Of a stretch of DNA of 64,000 nt, positions 54,474-64,000 are shown piece by piece. The stretch is taken from assembly GCA_033557465.1 (NCBI GenBank), contig CM066036.1:723367828-723431827 (forward strand), read 5' to 3'. Position 1 is the stretch's first letter. Each line of letters starts with the position of its first letter. Below the pieces are notes generated by a model. That model saw nothing but the letters and a program-made list of their open reading frames with translations. It was not told the DNA's origin and made no database searches. The translations under genes and the position numbers were made by a program. Source of the stretch: Ichthyophis bannanicus. Lineage: Eukaryota > Chordata > Amphibia > Gymnophiona > Ichthyophiidae.

Positions 54474-55442
54474 CAACAGCAACCCAGACAGCAAAGGAAG
54501 GCCCAACTCCCCAGAGCTCAACCAGCTCAGCAGACACAGCCTCCTTAGAGGCTTTGACTCCTTCCTAGAGAACTTAGTCATCCTGCCCCTGAAAGGTCCA
54601 GAGCCTCTTGCCATCCCCAGCAGACTTTGTCATTTTGCCAAAAGATGGCAACAGATAACATCAGAGCACTGGACTCTAGCCATTGTTAGAGAGAGGTACA
54701 AACTCCATTTTCACAGTAACCCCCTCCCACCATCACAAGACAGTTCAATTCTCACGGCCCTTTTGCCACTCTCTTGTGTCAAGAGGTCACCTCATTATTT
54801 ACCCAAGGGGCAATAGAAGAGGTACCCATATCCCAACAGGGCATGGGTTTCTACTCCCCCCTACATCCTCATTCCAAAGAAAACAGGGGGTTACAGACCC
54901 ATACTGGACCTCAAGAGAGTTGAACAAGTATCTGTTCCCAGAAAAATTCAAGATGATCTCCCTCAGAACACTTATTCCTTACATTCAGTGTCAGGATTGG
55001 CTATGTTCTCTAGATCTAAAGGATGCATATACGCATATTCTCATTCATACAGATCGCAGGAGGTTTCTTCAATTTCCTTTTTCAAGGAAGACATTACCAA
55101 TACAGGGTTCTACCCTTTGGACTGGCTTCTGCCCCAAGAGTCTTCATAAAATGCATGGCAGTAATAGCAGCATTCCTGAGAACTCCGGGGATATTCGTCT
55201 TCCCCTATTTAGATGACTGACTCATCCGAGCATCAACAGCTCCAGAAGCCACTTTCGTGCTCTCCTGTACAATGCAAATCCTGCAGTACCTGGGACTGGT
55301 CATAAACCTCCCAAAATCTCATCTCACCCCTTCTCAGTCTCTAGAGTTCAAAGGGGCTCTTCTAGACACAAGGCAGTCAAACATTTTCCTGCCACGTCCA
55401 CGTTGTCTTCAAATACTCCAGCTGGCCTCCAAGCAGCTATGA
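54439..55442 (+). pseudogene. DIRS reverse transcriptase, frameshifted
   Basis: The pre-RT region reads RLCHFAKRWQQITSEHWTLA (54439-54816). The RT continues in a second frame (SRELNKYLFPEKFKMISL and CSLDLKDAYTHILIHTDRR, with the first catalytic aspartate in SLDLKDAY near 55010) and a third (YQYRVLPFGLASAPRVFIKC and FVFPYLDD, the YLDD catalytic loop at about 55208-55219, intact). A stop follows directly. YLGLVINLPKSHLTPSQSL (55257-55442) is the RT thumb side. At least two frame changes make it non-functional. Confidence 0.85.
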
Positions 55443-55621
55443 AGACTTTTCTAACTGCTCGAGAAATGCTTCAGCTGCTGGGGCATATGGCATCCACTGT
55501 GCATGTGGTTCCCTATGCTCAACTACACATGCGAGCAGCCCAGTGGACATAGGCTTTGGGTCACCTCACAGACAAAATCTGAAACTCGACACATCTCAAT
55601 TCATCCCTACAGTGGTGGCAA

Positions 55622-56452
55622 TTGCTGGAAAACCTCATAGGATCTCCTTTCCAGCAGCCACTACACCAAGCCACCTTGATGACAGATGCGTCCAAGTTAG
55701 GCTTGGGGGCTCACTTGGACAATCTCTCCACTCAGGGTCTCTGGTCTGAGCAAGAGGCTTGTCTTCATATAAACCTACTGGAACTCAGAGCCATCTTCTA
55801 TGCTCTTCAAGTATGTCAGACCCACCTGAGCTACAAGACAGTTCTGGTCCAGACCGACAATCAAGTAGCCATGTTCTATGTGAACAAGCATGGTGGAACA
55901 GGTTCTCAGGCTTTGTGCAAAGAAGCTCTATGCCTATGGGCTTTCGTCAGGGATCTTCAAATCCACCTATTAGCGGTGTATCTCCCAGGTACACAAAATC
56001 TTTTGGCAGAAAAACTTAGTCGAGTATTGATGCCACACAAGTGGTCTCTCCATCCTGAGCAGATTGCTCAAATTTTTCAAATCTGGGGAACTCCAGATAT
56101 AGACCTCTTTGCAAGTCCTCAAAATGCTAAACTTCCCCGGTTCGCTTCCAGGATTCCGGCTCAGAACTGTCAGGCAAGGGATGCCTTCCACTTCCACTGG
56201 GGTCGGGACTTCCTCTATGCCTTCCCACCCATTCCCCTCATTCTCAAAACTCTATTCAAGCTTCAGAGAGACAGGGGCCATATGATCCTCATAGCCCCAT
56301 GCTGGCCACGACAAACATGGTGTCCTCTGCTTCTTCAAGCCAGACCTCTGGAGTTGGGATGTGCTCCAGATCTTCTTTCCCAGGAAAACAGGACGCTATT
56401 GCACCCAAATCCTCAGTCTCTACACCTCAGGGTGTGGCTGATGAGAGCCTAG
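55622..56452 (+). pseudogene. DIRS RNase H and following conserved domain, open
   Basis: This 276-residue open stretch includes LMTDASKLGLGAHL (first RNase H aspartate), INLLELRAIFYAL (glutamate), VLVQTDNQVAMFYVNKHGG (aspartate) and LPGTQNLLAEKLSR (family end motif). The DIRS-conserved segment IDLFASPQNAKLPRF, then AFHFHWGRDFLYAFPPIPL and ILIAPCWPRQTWCPLL follows. RNase H removes RNA from the hybrid. The frame is intact here but is not joined to an open RT frame upstream, so it is part of a broken polyprotein. Confidence 0.85.
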
Positions 56453-57480
56453 AATTCCAGGATATCAACCTTTCTCAACAGGTTAAGGATATCCTTTTGG
56501 CTTCAAGAAAACCTTCCACAAGGCGGGCGTACACCTTCAAGTAGAAAAGATTTTCTATCTGGTGTTTTAACAAAAGAACTTAATCCCTTTTCAGTGCCAG
56601 TGGAGGCGTTACTGGAGTATCTCCTCCATTTATCATCCTCTGGTCTTAAGACCAATTCAGTAAGGATCCACCTTAGTGCCATTGCGGCTTTCCACAAGCC
56701 CTTGGATGGACAACCTGTTTCCCCTCAACCACTTGTATCAAGGTTTATGAGACGTCTACTTTTGACTAAGCCTCCCATCAAGCCACCGCCCGTGGCATGG
56801 GATTTGAATCTTGTCCTTGGGTAGCTCATGAAACTGCCCTTCAAACCCTTAGCCACTACATCTCTAAAGTTTCTTTCTTGGAAAGTAATCTCCTAATTGC
56901 TCTCACTTCTGCAAGATGCATCAGTGAACTACAGGCTTTAGTGACTGATCCTCCTTATACAAGGTTCCACCATGATAAAGTGAGGGTGAGTCCTAAGAAC
57001 TACTTTGTCAAAGGTGGTTTCACCTTTTCATTTAAACCAATCGGTTTACCTTCCTGTATTTTTCCCTAGGCCTCATGTCTCCAATGCAGAAAGGAATCTT
57101 CACACTCTGGACTGTGAGCTTTGGCTTTTTACCTTCAGAGAACTAAGCAACATAGAAAGGCTTCCCAGCTTTTTGTTGCCTTTGACTCTAGTCATCTAGG
57201 ATTGCCAGTTTCCAAGTGAACTTTGTCTAAATGGATTACAAATTGCATATCCTTTGCATATGAGAGTAAAGGACTTTCGATGGTCATGTCACAGCTCACA
57301 CTGTGAGAGCAATGATAGCCTCTATGGCTAAATTCACTCAGTGTCTATTGACGATATTTGCAGGGCAGCCACTTGGGCTTCAGTACACACCTTTGCAGCC
57401 CACTACTGCTTAGACAAGGACTCTGTCGAGATGCCTCATTTGGCCAAGCTGTTCTCCAGCATCTCTTTCAGACTTAGAAC
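56299..57480 (+). pseudogene. DIRS tyrosine recombinase, broken
   Basis: N-terminal helices: QVKDILLASRKPSTRRAYTF (56480-56545), then VEALLEYLLHLSSSGLKTNS and IHLSAIAAFHKPL (56594-56720). The catalytic part begins with LLIALTSARCISELQALV (near 56890-56945). DIRS recombinases usually read SARRVSEL, so the catalytic arginine appears to be cysteine. The C-terminal box ICRAATWASVHTFAAHYCLD (57350-57415) has the tyrosine nucleophile. Stops and frame changes separate the three parts. The enzyme would integrate the circular cDNA. The 3' region is interrupted by a CR1-B tail at 57488. Confidence 0.82.
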
Positions 57481-57487
57481 AACTCCT

Positions 57488-57592
57488 AAGAACATAAAAT
57501 ATGCAATACTGGGTCAGACCAAGGTCCATCAAGCCCAGTATCCTGTTTCCAACAGTGGCCAATCTAGGTCATACGTACCTAGCAGTTTCCCA
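57488..57592 (-). mobile_element. 105-bp CR1-B 3' tail with 7-bp TSD
   Basis: It matches the last 100 bp of CR1-B (compare 16803-16905; gtccatcaagcccagtatcc is shared). It is bounded by aactcct at 57481-57487 and 57593-57599, a target-site duplication. It landed just after the recombinase C-terminal box. Confidence 0.85.
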
Positions 57593-57713
57593 AACTCCTA
57601 CCTGCCGTCCCGTGTTTCGATGCCAGAGATCCATGGGAGGAAGCATGACCCATCTCAACCTGGGTTTTGCAGCTTGGGGTCATCTCCCTGGCATCTCTCA
57701 GCTGGGGAGTCCC

Positions 57714-57811
57714 CATATGTGAAGACTACATTCCTGCTTGTTCCTGGAGATAGCGTAGTTACTCACCTGTAACAGGTGATCTCCGGGAACAGCAGGAATT
57801 AAGTCTTCACA
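57714..57811. repeat. DIRS internal complementary region
   Basis: Bases 57714-57751 are complementary to the left outer end (52859-52897), and 57752-57811 to the right outer end (58020-58079). The two halves meet at ctggagat and agcgtagtt. In DIRS replication this region templates circle formation, and its presence identifies both element borders. Confidence 0.9.
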
Positions 57812-57920
57812 ACCCACCCACCTCCCCTAGGAGTTGTCTTTCTCTCTCTTTCTACCTCTCCTTCTCTCCTTTGCCTCGGCTATAAACTCAACTGAAGAGG
57901 GAGAGCTGGAAAGACAGGGA

Positions 57921-58079
57921 GGCAGTGACGCAGGCACAGTGGGATGCTCCCAAAAGCTTTCCTATTGGATGCTGGGGAGCGTTCCCACGCGGGCTCAGTC
58001 GGTACCAACGATACCCATATGTGAAGACTTAATTCCTGCTGTTCCCGGAGATCACCTGTTACAGGTGAGTAACTACGCT
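57921..58079. repeat. DIRS right inverted terminal repeat
   Basis: Inverted copy of 52859-52992, plus an outer extension (tcacctgttacaggtgagta, itself partly self-complementary) that is absent from the left end but present in the internal complementary region. Confidence 0.9.
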
Positions 58080-58671
58080 TTATTGGCATGTCATAGAGGT
58101 AAAAATATTGGTGAATATTTATCTGGATTTAAACATCTTGCAAAACTAGGTGAAAGATTGGGTTAGTATAAATCATGTGGTTGCAATTAATATGAATCTA
58201 TTCTTGATGGGCCTGAACAGACTAATCCTGCTGATGGTGGAATCATGAAATCATATCACTCTACTGATTGCAATTCCAGTTTTGCGATATATAGACTAGT
58301 GTGCCCCCTGTTATCTAGTTTATGTTGAAAGGACAAAATGTAAACTCAGATTGCAGTTAAATGAGCATAAGATCAAGATTACTACTTTGAATGAAACTGC
58401 CCCATTGGTCCAGCACTGGGTTCAAAAGGGACACACTATTAATGATCTGAAGTAGTGGGTGATTGATCAGGGTGTGACCGATTAGCATGGTGGTGATTGG
58501 GAATTGTTGCACCTCAGGGTCTTAATTTATAAATAAGATGGTTGTCACTTATTTGAATGTTGGTGACAAAATATTTCATATGCCATACTACAGATAAGAT
58601 GCTGACACCATTTTTTTTCTTTTAGGATAACCACGGAGCATGAAATTATTGCCAGTAAAGAAGTAAATCTA

Positions 58672-59998
58672 CAGGGTGAGCCAGTCAAACCTGCATTTTT
58701 GAAATGACTGTAAAAAAATAAACGGATGGATATTTCAAAATTTTATTGTTACTATCTTAATGTACATTAAAAAGCATTTAAGAAACAACATTCACTGTTT
58801 AAAAATAACGCCAGTAAGATGGTGTCCTTCCCGATTGAGACATTCTTGTAGGCGATTTCTGAAACTGCCCATCACATCACGGAGCATACGCTGAGGAATT
58901 CTCTCGATTTCCAACCGGATTCTCCTCTTGAGTTCCCCAAGCGTTGGAGGTCGTTGTTCAAAGACTTTACTCTTCAGGTACCCCCACAAGAAAAAATCGC
59001 ACACTGTGAGGTCGGGCGATCGGGGAGGCCAAGAAATTGCTCCATTTCGGGATATCACCCGATTTGGAAAAACATTGTTGAGAACATTCATGCTCACACG
59101 GGCTGTATGACTTGTGGCACCGTCTTGCTGGAATAAGGTTTCATTGTTCATTCCATGTTGACGAAGCTGAGGAATGAAGAACGAATGCAACATTTCCGAA
59201 TAGCGTTGTGCATTCACAGTAACTGCTTGCTCCCTGTCATTTTCAAAAACATACGGGCCTATGATTCCCAATGAGGACATTGTGCACCAAACTGTTACCT
59301 TGCTTGAATGGAGTGGTTTTTGATGGAGTTGTTGAGGGTTTTCATCACTCCAATATCGGAAATTTTGTTTATTCACAAAACCGGAGAGATGGAAATGTGC
59401 CTCATCGCTCATCCACAGGTTGTGAACAAGGTCCTCGTTTTCATCAAACATGTCCAACAACGTTTGACAAAAACGCCGTCGAGCTGCAAAATCGTTTTCA
59501 TTCATAGCCTGAACAACCTGAATTTTGTACGGGTGATGGTGTAAATCTAACCTCAAGATTCTTCGGACGCTCGTGTTTGCCATGCCAAGCGCAGCACTCT
59601 GTCGACGCGCCGATCTCCGAGGGCTTCTTTCCACAGCAACTCTCACGCGGTCAATATTCGCGGGAGTTCGCACTGATCTTGCACTGCCACCCCTTCTGCT
59701 TCTCGTTTCACCAATTGCTTCAAAGTTTGTCACCCACAATTTGATTGAATTAACAGACGGCACTGGCTTATTTCGATTAATTTGAAAATTCGTCCGGAAA
59801 CGACGCTGAGCGGCTGCATAACTACCACTTTGGTAAAACGCTTTCACAGCGAATGAACGTTGTTGTTTAGACCACTGCTCCATGGCGACTGAAATGCTTA
59901 ATTGTGGGGGACACAATGGTAACCTTGCTAACTCGCTCCGCCCACTTTCACGGCTCTCCCGCCCTTTTCAAAAATGCAGGTTTGACTGGCTCACCCTT
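58672..59998 (-). mobile_element. Intact mariner/Tc3-type DNA transposon
   Basis: A 1327-bp element with inverted ends (agggtgagccagtcaaacct and onward) that agree over about 32 bp with only the terminal base differing. TA flanks are at 58670-58671 and 59999-60000. It contains one uninterrupted transposase ORF on the minus strand. The preservation of ends and frame makes it the youngest-looking element in the window. Confidence 0.95.
58792..59883 (-). CDS. Mariner-superfamily transposase, intact
   Basis: 363 residues from MEQWSKQQRSFAVKAFYQSG; the frame also allows an upstream Met at 59916, but MEQW fits family starts better. Residues about 1-120 form paired helix-turn-helix DNA-binding motifs (KLWVTNFEAIGETRSRRGG, then PRRSARRQSAALGM and SVRRIL). 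The catalytic domain has WMSDEAHFHLSGFVNKQNFR, LFQQDGATSHTARVS and WPPRSPDLTVCDFFLWGYLK. All three aspartates are present, with 36 residues between the second and third by my count. The C-terminus reads FRNRLQECLNREGHHLTGVI. It would excise and insert its own element at TA. I recall related proteins mainly from arthropods, which would be consistent with horizontal transfer; that is unverified. Confidence 0.93.
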   Translation of the reverse strand: MEQWSKQQRSFAVKAFYQSGSYAAAQRRFRTNFQINRNKPVPSVNSIKLWVTNFEAIGETRSRRGGSARSVRTPANIDRVRVAVERSPRRSARRQSAALGMANTSVRRILRLDLHHHPYKIQVVQAMNENDFAARRRFCQTLLDMFDENEDLVHNLWMSDEAHFHLSGFVNKQNFRYWSDENPQQLHQKPLHSSKVTVWCTMSSLGIIGPYVFENDREQAVTVNAQRYSEMLHSFFIPQLRQHGMNNETLFQQDGATSHTARVSMNVLNNVFPNRVISRNGAISWPPRSPDLTVCDFFLWGYLKSKVFEQRPPTLGELKRRIRLEIERIPQRMLRDVMGSFRNRLQECLNREGHHLTGVIFKQ

Positions 59999-60000
59999 TA

Positions 60001-60090
60001 TAAGGACCTACAATAGTTAGGTATCCAGCAATCAAGCCCAAATAGTCATAGGCTATTGGGCCAGCATGGCATTAAATCATCATTTGTATG
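60001..60090. repeat. Arm of an inverted repeat (partner 61325-61410)
   Basis: The sequence around aataggctattgggccagc recurs as its reverse complement at about 61350-61375 (tgctggcccaatagcctat), with agreement extending to about 85 bp with differences. The arms enclose about 1.2 kb that holds a G1 repeat. Confidence 0.8.
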
Positions 60091-60365
60091 AAGGGTGAAT
60101 CTGTATAGGGGGATGGTTGGTATATGGGCATTACGGAGTTGCTTATTCAATCAGCAGCTGTGCTTTGTTGATTGGTTGGTTGGTTGGATTTAGCGAATGT
60201 TGATCGGTTGGTGACCTTATGAATGAATTGTTGATGGTTTTATGAATGAATGATGGATTAAATTTTTGATTTGGTCCAGTGATGAAGTTCATGAGTTGGG
60301 AGTGAAAGAGTTTATTGGCTGGTTGTGTGATTGTGAAAGGTTTGCGAGAGCTTGATTGGTTAGGT

Positions 60366-60995
60366 AAGGACCCGATTCCGTGCCACAAATAGCGGGGATG
60401 GACGTACCTCTATGCGTGCCTTCCCCGCCAGTATCTACTGTAACTTCTCCTCCAGTTGTGTGAGGAAATTAGATGGTGGCAGGGAAGGGGTGGAGTCTGG
60501 GAGGATGGTGGTCAGTCACTGGCCCTAGATATACAGGGCCAATTCTAATGTCTGTCCTGTACGTCCAGGGCTGGCAACTTTTGCGGAGAAGTTATTCCAC
60601 CTCAGAGGTGGAATAACTTCCCTGGACATTTTTTGTTTTTGGGCCCTGGGCATGGATGGGGCAGGGAGGGCCAGAGGACATTCCTCACAGCCCAAGCCTG
60701 GTCTTAAGAAGCCAGATTGGGTGTCGGGCTGCAGGGAATAAGTTGTTTTTTCTTGCAGCTGGCATCGCGGCTTTTAAATGGAGCTGCGGTGCCATGGTAG
60801 CCGGACACTACGGCTCCATTTAAAAGTTCTGACTGAGTTAGTTGGGCTATTCTTTACATGCAGGCTAAGCTGAATCGCAGTCCCGGCCTGTACGTACAGG
60901 ACTGATCGTGATTCTGATCCCGCAGGGCTAGAAGTACCCCACAGGATCAGAATTGCGACTCCCCCTCCCCCCCCCCCCTCTGTATGTCCGATGAA
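60366..60995 (-). repeat. GC-rich TIR repeat family G1, copy 3 (inverted)
   Basis: The left border ggacccgattccgtgccac aligns with the complement of the right end at 39952. Inverted versions of shared blocks follow: ccacctcagaggtggaataa, gtacgtacaggactgatcg-like and ccccacaggatcagaatt. The subterminal hairpin is retained in diverged form (gcggggatggacgtac with gcgtgccttccccgc). Confidence 0.65.
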
Positions 60996-61654
60996 ACCAG
61001 ATGTACAGAGGGAGTATTTGTCTAGGATGGAATGAACCTGTAAATGGGAGTTGGTTTGCTGTCTTTAAAATGTGTGTCTTTTAAGTGATGGTGTGAGCTA
61101 TATGAACAGATCCCAGCAAGAGAGGCTTGAATATTATGGTTGCTTCGTGACACAGATGAGTAATATTACCATTGAAACGCATTGCATCGACATTTATTGT
61201 TACAAAATCTTTTGAGCTATATTGGCATTTGCAGTTACAAAATATCTAGAGCTGTAGTATGCTGTTTGATGGTTGAATTTTTTTAGTTCTTTATTAGGGT
61301 TTTTTAATGTTAATATTATTCTAATCCCATGGACCGATGATGGTTTAATACCATGCTGGCCCAATAGCCTATAGCTGTTTGGGCTTGATTGATGGATACC
61401 TATTTGAGATCCTTAGAGATTTGGGTACATATGTATATTTTTTGTTACTAATATTGGAGGGGTGGGGGTTGATTGGTGTTTTATGTCCCCTTGCCATTTT
61501 CTTAGGTGGATATTTTTTTGATTGAGCCAATAAAGAAGTAGCATACTGAACCTGAGAGGACATTGAAGAACGTGTTAAAAATGAGTTTGAAAATCTCTTA
61601 CCAATCATAATGGCATTTGAATTATAACATCAAGATGATACCTTGCGAAAATTG

Positions 61655-62225
61655 TGGGACGAGTTTAGCTAACTTCTTCGACTGAATTCACTGCTGCTGA
61701 TATCCTGTTGTTGAGCTAGTCTAGGTCACGAGGTAACGGTGGAACAAAAACATGTTCCTTCACATATCCCCACAAGAAGAAGTCGCATGGGCTCATATCT
61801 GGAGATCTTGGAGGCCAAGAGTGTAGGACGGTGTCTCGGGGTCCATGCGCCCTATCCAGCATTGAGGCAGTGTGTCATTGAGGAATTGCCATACATTGTT
61901 GTGCCAGTGTGGTGGGGCTCCGTCCTGCTGGAATACAAAATCATCAGAGTCCTCATGAAGTTTTGGTAAAAGCCAGGTCCGCAGCATTTCAAGATAGCTC
62001 AGTCCCTGTCACTGTGTTTCCCTCAAAAAAGAATGCCCCATAAATCTTTGTATGAGAAATTACACAAAAGACGTCTACTTTTGGTGAATCTCGCTCATGC
62101 TCTATGACTGCATGAGGATTCTGTCCAATGCACGGAGTGGCATCTAGCATCGGTTTGCTAAAATTCTAGGCCACGCCCATTCGAGCAACATATCTTTCAT
62201 TCACAAGATGTTCATCGTTCTATAA
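61655..62225 (-). pseudogene. Second mariner/Tc3-type transposase fragment
   Basis: Minus-strand blocks: NDEHLVNERYVARMGV (62170-62220), DSPKVDVFCVISHTKIYGAF (62040-62100), FVFQQDGAPPHWHNNVWQFL (61880-61940), then in another frame WPPRSPDMSPCDFFLWGYVK (61770-61830) and LNNRISAAVNSVE (61680-61720). It belongs to the same broad superfamily as 58672 but to a different lineage. Frameshifts and loss of the N-terminal DNA-binding region leave it inactive. No terminal inverted repeats were found. Confidence 0.8.
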
Positions 62226-62539
62226 ATATCACGTTTTATAATCGGGTCATTTATTTTTGAAACATGCTGTATTACTAAAGATATTTGTTATAAGTCTGTG
62301 AATATGACGTGGATGAACTGCTTTATTTGTTTTATTCAAAACTAAATGGACCTATGATAACGAAGTGCACTATTTTGGGGGAATCCACAAAGTGCTTTGT
62401 TTATTTGATTGTCTGCCTTTAATGGATATAGATTAAAGTTGCATATATGGTAGGGATTGCATGGTCATCGTGTATACTGAGCAGCAACTTTGGCAATTGA
62501 CATTTACTCATACCAGACTAATGATATATATGCATTGAA
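62226..62539. other. Unassigned non-coding stretch
   Basis: A/T-rich; no repeat or gene recognised. Confidence 0.35.
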
Positions 62540-63440
62540 TATATTGCAGAAGGACTATGGGGTAATGTTTGCCACTTTGCATACCAAAATATGCAATAGA
62601 GTAGATACCCAGGAAGGTGTAAATAACATGAAGACTAGATGAGAATTTTGTAGCTGGAATTTAATGCTAAAAAATGCAGTGTCATGCATCTGGGCTGCCA
62701 AAATCCAAGGGAGCGGTGCAGTATAGCAGGTGAAGTACTTCTGTCTGTGAAAGAAGAGAAGAACCAGAATGATTGTTTCTGATTATCTTAATGGTGGCTA
62801 AACAGGTCAAAAAGGCAGTGGTGAAAGCAGAAGGATGCTTGGGTGCACAGGGAGAGAAATGGCCAACAAGAAGGAGGTTATAGTGCCTCTGTATAAGTCT
62901 TTGAGTCTTAATTTAGAGTAATGTGTGCAGTTTTGGAAACCACACCTTCAAAAGGATATAAACAGGATCAAGTCTATGCAGAGGATGACTACCAAAATGG
63001 TCAGTGGGCTTCACTGTAAGTCATATGGAGACAGACTTAAAGATCTTAATATGTATACTTTGGAAGAAAGATCGGAGAGGGGAGGTATGACTGAAACATT
63101 TAAATACCTTTTTAGCATAAATGCACAGAAGGAAGCCTCTTTGAATTTTAAGAAACTTCTGCAACGAGGGGACATATGACGAAGGTGAAAGGGGATGGAC
63201 TTGGGAGTAATTTGTGAAAATATTTTTTTATGGAAAGAGTGGTAGATGTGTGGAATAGTCTCCTAGTGGAGGTAGTAGAGACAAAGACTATCTGAAATCA
63301 CAAAAGCATGGGGCAAACACAGATCGCTAAATGAAAAAAGGGACTGCAGAGCTTAGTAGTTGGTATAGAAGGGCAGACTGTATAGACCATATGAACTTTA
63401 TCTGCCATCATGTTTCTATCTTTCTCTGTTTCTATAAATA
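62540..63440 (+). mobile_element. CR1-A LINE 3' end
   Basis: It begins within the RT after the catalytic loop (atatgcaatagagtagatac, the ICNRVD region), continues through the CSVMHLG block near 62675, VQFWKPHLQK and MTTKMVSGLHCKSYGDRLKD (62920-63040), and ends with tatctgccatcatgtttcta near 63400-63420, the family terminus. Open only at 62925-63179. Confidence 0.85.
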
Positions 63441-63967
63441 TTTAATTAAGAATATTATGTGATATGTACAGTATCTTCAAATAAATAATTTATGAGTAAA
63501 TGTGTAACTAAGGAGTAAGTAGGGAGGGTGTGAAAATAAGAAATCACAAGCAATTGCTACTGTGTCACAATGGAAATGGTAATGACAGAGGGTAGTTACA
63601 ACTCTAAACAGCACTGGAACGTCTGTTTTATGCTTCCAAGAAAGCCCTAAACTACAGTTATGATATTGCACTGGGCAACCAGTGAAAAAGTAGAGTAATC
63701 TATATTTATGTAAGGTAGTATATAGGAGAATACCATTTGTCCTTAAATAATATTCCCTCACCATTCCACCTTGGAGGAGCTAAGGAGATAGTGCCTAACC
63801 AGGAAGTATAAGGACTCTGAGTTAGAGTCTGAGAGGCCTGTCGCAGAAGCTTCTGGATTACACCCTATTACTCATGTGTAAGTAATACTGATTTGCTCTA
63901 TTAAATAGAAGTTTGATATTTTTCTATCTGCAAGGCATAATGTTTTTTTCATGTCACTTTTTTTTAA
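63441..63967. other. Unassigned non-coding stretch
   Basis: No gene or repeat recognised. A T-rich run (63943-63966) precedes the RTE-like tail. Confidence 0.4.
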
Positions 63968-64000
63968 GCGCTGCCAAGTCAATGCTGACTCATGGCAACC
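63968..64000 (-). mobile_element. RTE-type LINE 3' tail cut by the window edge
   Basis: The block gccaagtcaatgctgactca resembles the RTE 3' terminus at 18648-18672 (gccatcgagtcggagtcgac). By that comparison an RTE or RTE-derived SINE on the minus strand begins here and continues beyond the window. Confidence 0.5.

Larger units (their letters stand above)
52859..58079 (+). mobile_element. DIRS-type tyrosine-recombinase retrotransposon, near full length
   Basis: The hallmark architecture is present: inverted terminal repeats (52859-52992 and 57921-58079), a gag region, RT and RNase H with the adjoining conserved domain, a tyrosine recombinase, and an internal complementary region (57714-57811). 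That region is complementary first to the left outer end and then to the right outer end. DIRS elements lack integrase and make no target duplication; they integrate as circles by the recombinase. This copy has frameshifts in gag and RT, and a 105-bp CR1-B tail in its recombinase 3' region. It sits between inverted Penelope-like pieces. Confidence 0.92.
58080..60100 (+). mobile_element. Penelope-like element fragment, right of the DIRS, split by a mariner
   Basis: The plus strand encodes ACHRGKNIGEYLSGFKHLAK (58085-58145), typical of the segment before GIY-YIG in Penelope-like elements. A decayed LVYVERTKCKLRLQLNEHK follows (58310-58370), then TAPLVQHWVQKGHTINDLK. It is homologous in inverted orientation to 52312-52858. 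The mariner at 58672-59998 interrupts it. The stretch after 60001 may be its continuation; the right border is uncertain. Confidence 0.6.

Noticed and set aside
1..64000. CRISPR array, bacterial operon or phage
   Set aside because: No evenly spaced direct repeats with unique spacers and no dense gene packing; all evidence points to vertebrate repeats.

Overview
This window looks like intergenic DNA from a large, transposon-rich vertebrate genome. The repeat mix fits an amphibian best (a caecilian is my guess), though turtles and other reptiles share several of the families. It contains non-LTR elements of CR1/L2, RTE and L1-Tx1 type, a DIRS tyrosine-recombinase retrotransposon, Penelope-like pieces, a Gmr1-like Ty3 relic, tRNA-derived SINEs, and mariner, Tc1, hAT and Harbinger-like DNA transposons. 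I recognise no host gene, host exon, rRNA or functional tRNA gene. Almost everything I can name is mobile DNA or its decay product.

Layout. 1-4510: a CR1-type tail, then a Ty3 relic in the order protease, integrase, reverse transcriptase, split by a LINE tail. 4704-9028: MITEs, a 1.93-kb Harbinger-like element (6627-8555) with a 76-bp palindrome, and a hAT MITE. 11947-13472: a 61-bp hairpin MITE, a 50-bp tandem repeat, a GC-rich TIR repeat and a LINE tail. 14108-19395: L2/Rex-like, SINE, CR1-B and RTE fragments on the minus strand. 19396-22440: a CR1 copy split by three insertions. 23161-29340: CR1 and L2-like copies and a Penelope-like piece with a hammerhead-ribozyme-like fold. 29640-34770: four nested elements (CR1, mariner, LINE tail, L1-Tx1). 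35160-41150: MITE, L2-like LINE, SINE, and CR1-B with a GC-rich insertion. 41160-42010: a CpG-rich block. 42994-44544: a compact CACTG-ended TIR element with one open ORF of a family I cannot name. 47801-49165: a Tc1 element with perfect inverted repeats and a dead transposase. 52859-58079: a near full-length DIRS element with inverted terminal repeats and an internal complementary region, between inverted Penelope-like fragments. 58672-59998: a mariner-type element with an intact transposase, near-perfect inverted repeats and TA flanks. 60001-64000: an inverted repeat, a GC-rich repeat, a second transposase fragment, and CR1 and RTE tails.

The pieces work together only as layers of insertion. 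Target-site duplications and disrupted reading frames let the order of arrival be read directly. The elements closest to intact are the mariner at 58672, the ORF element at 42994, L1 ORF1 at 32345 and parts of the DIRS.

Limits. Family names rest on motif recognition, without a database search. Many LINE borders are approximate. CR1-A, CR1-B and L2/Rex-like are labels I use here to group copies by shared motifs.
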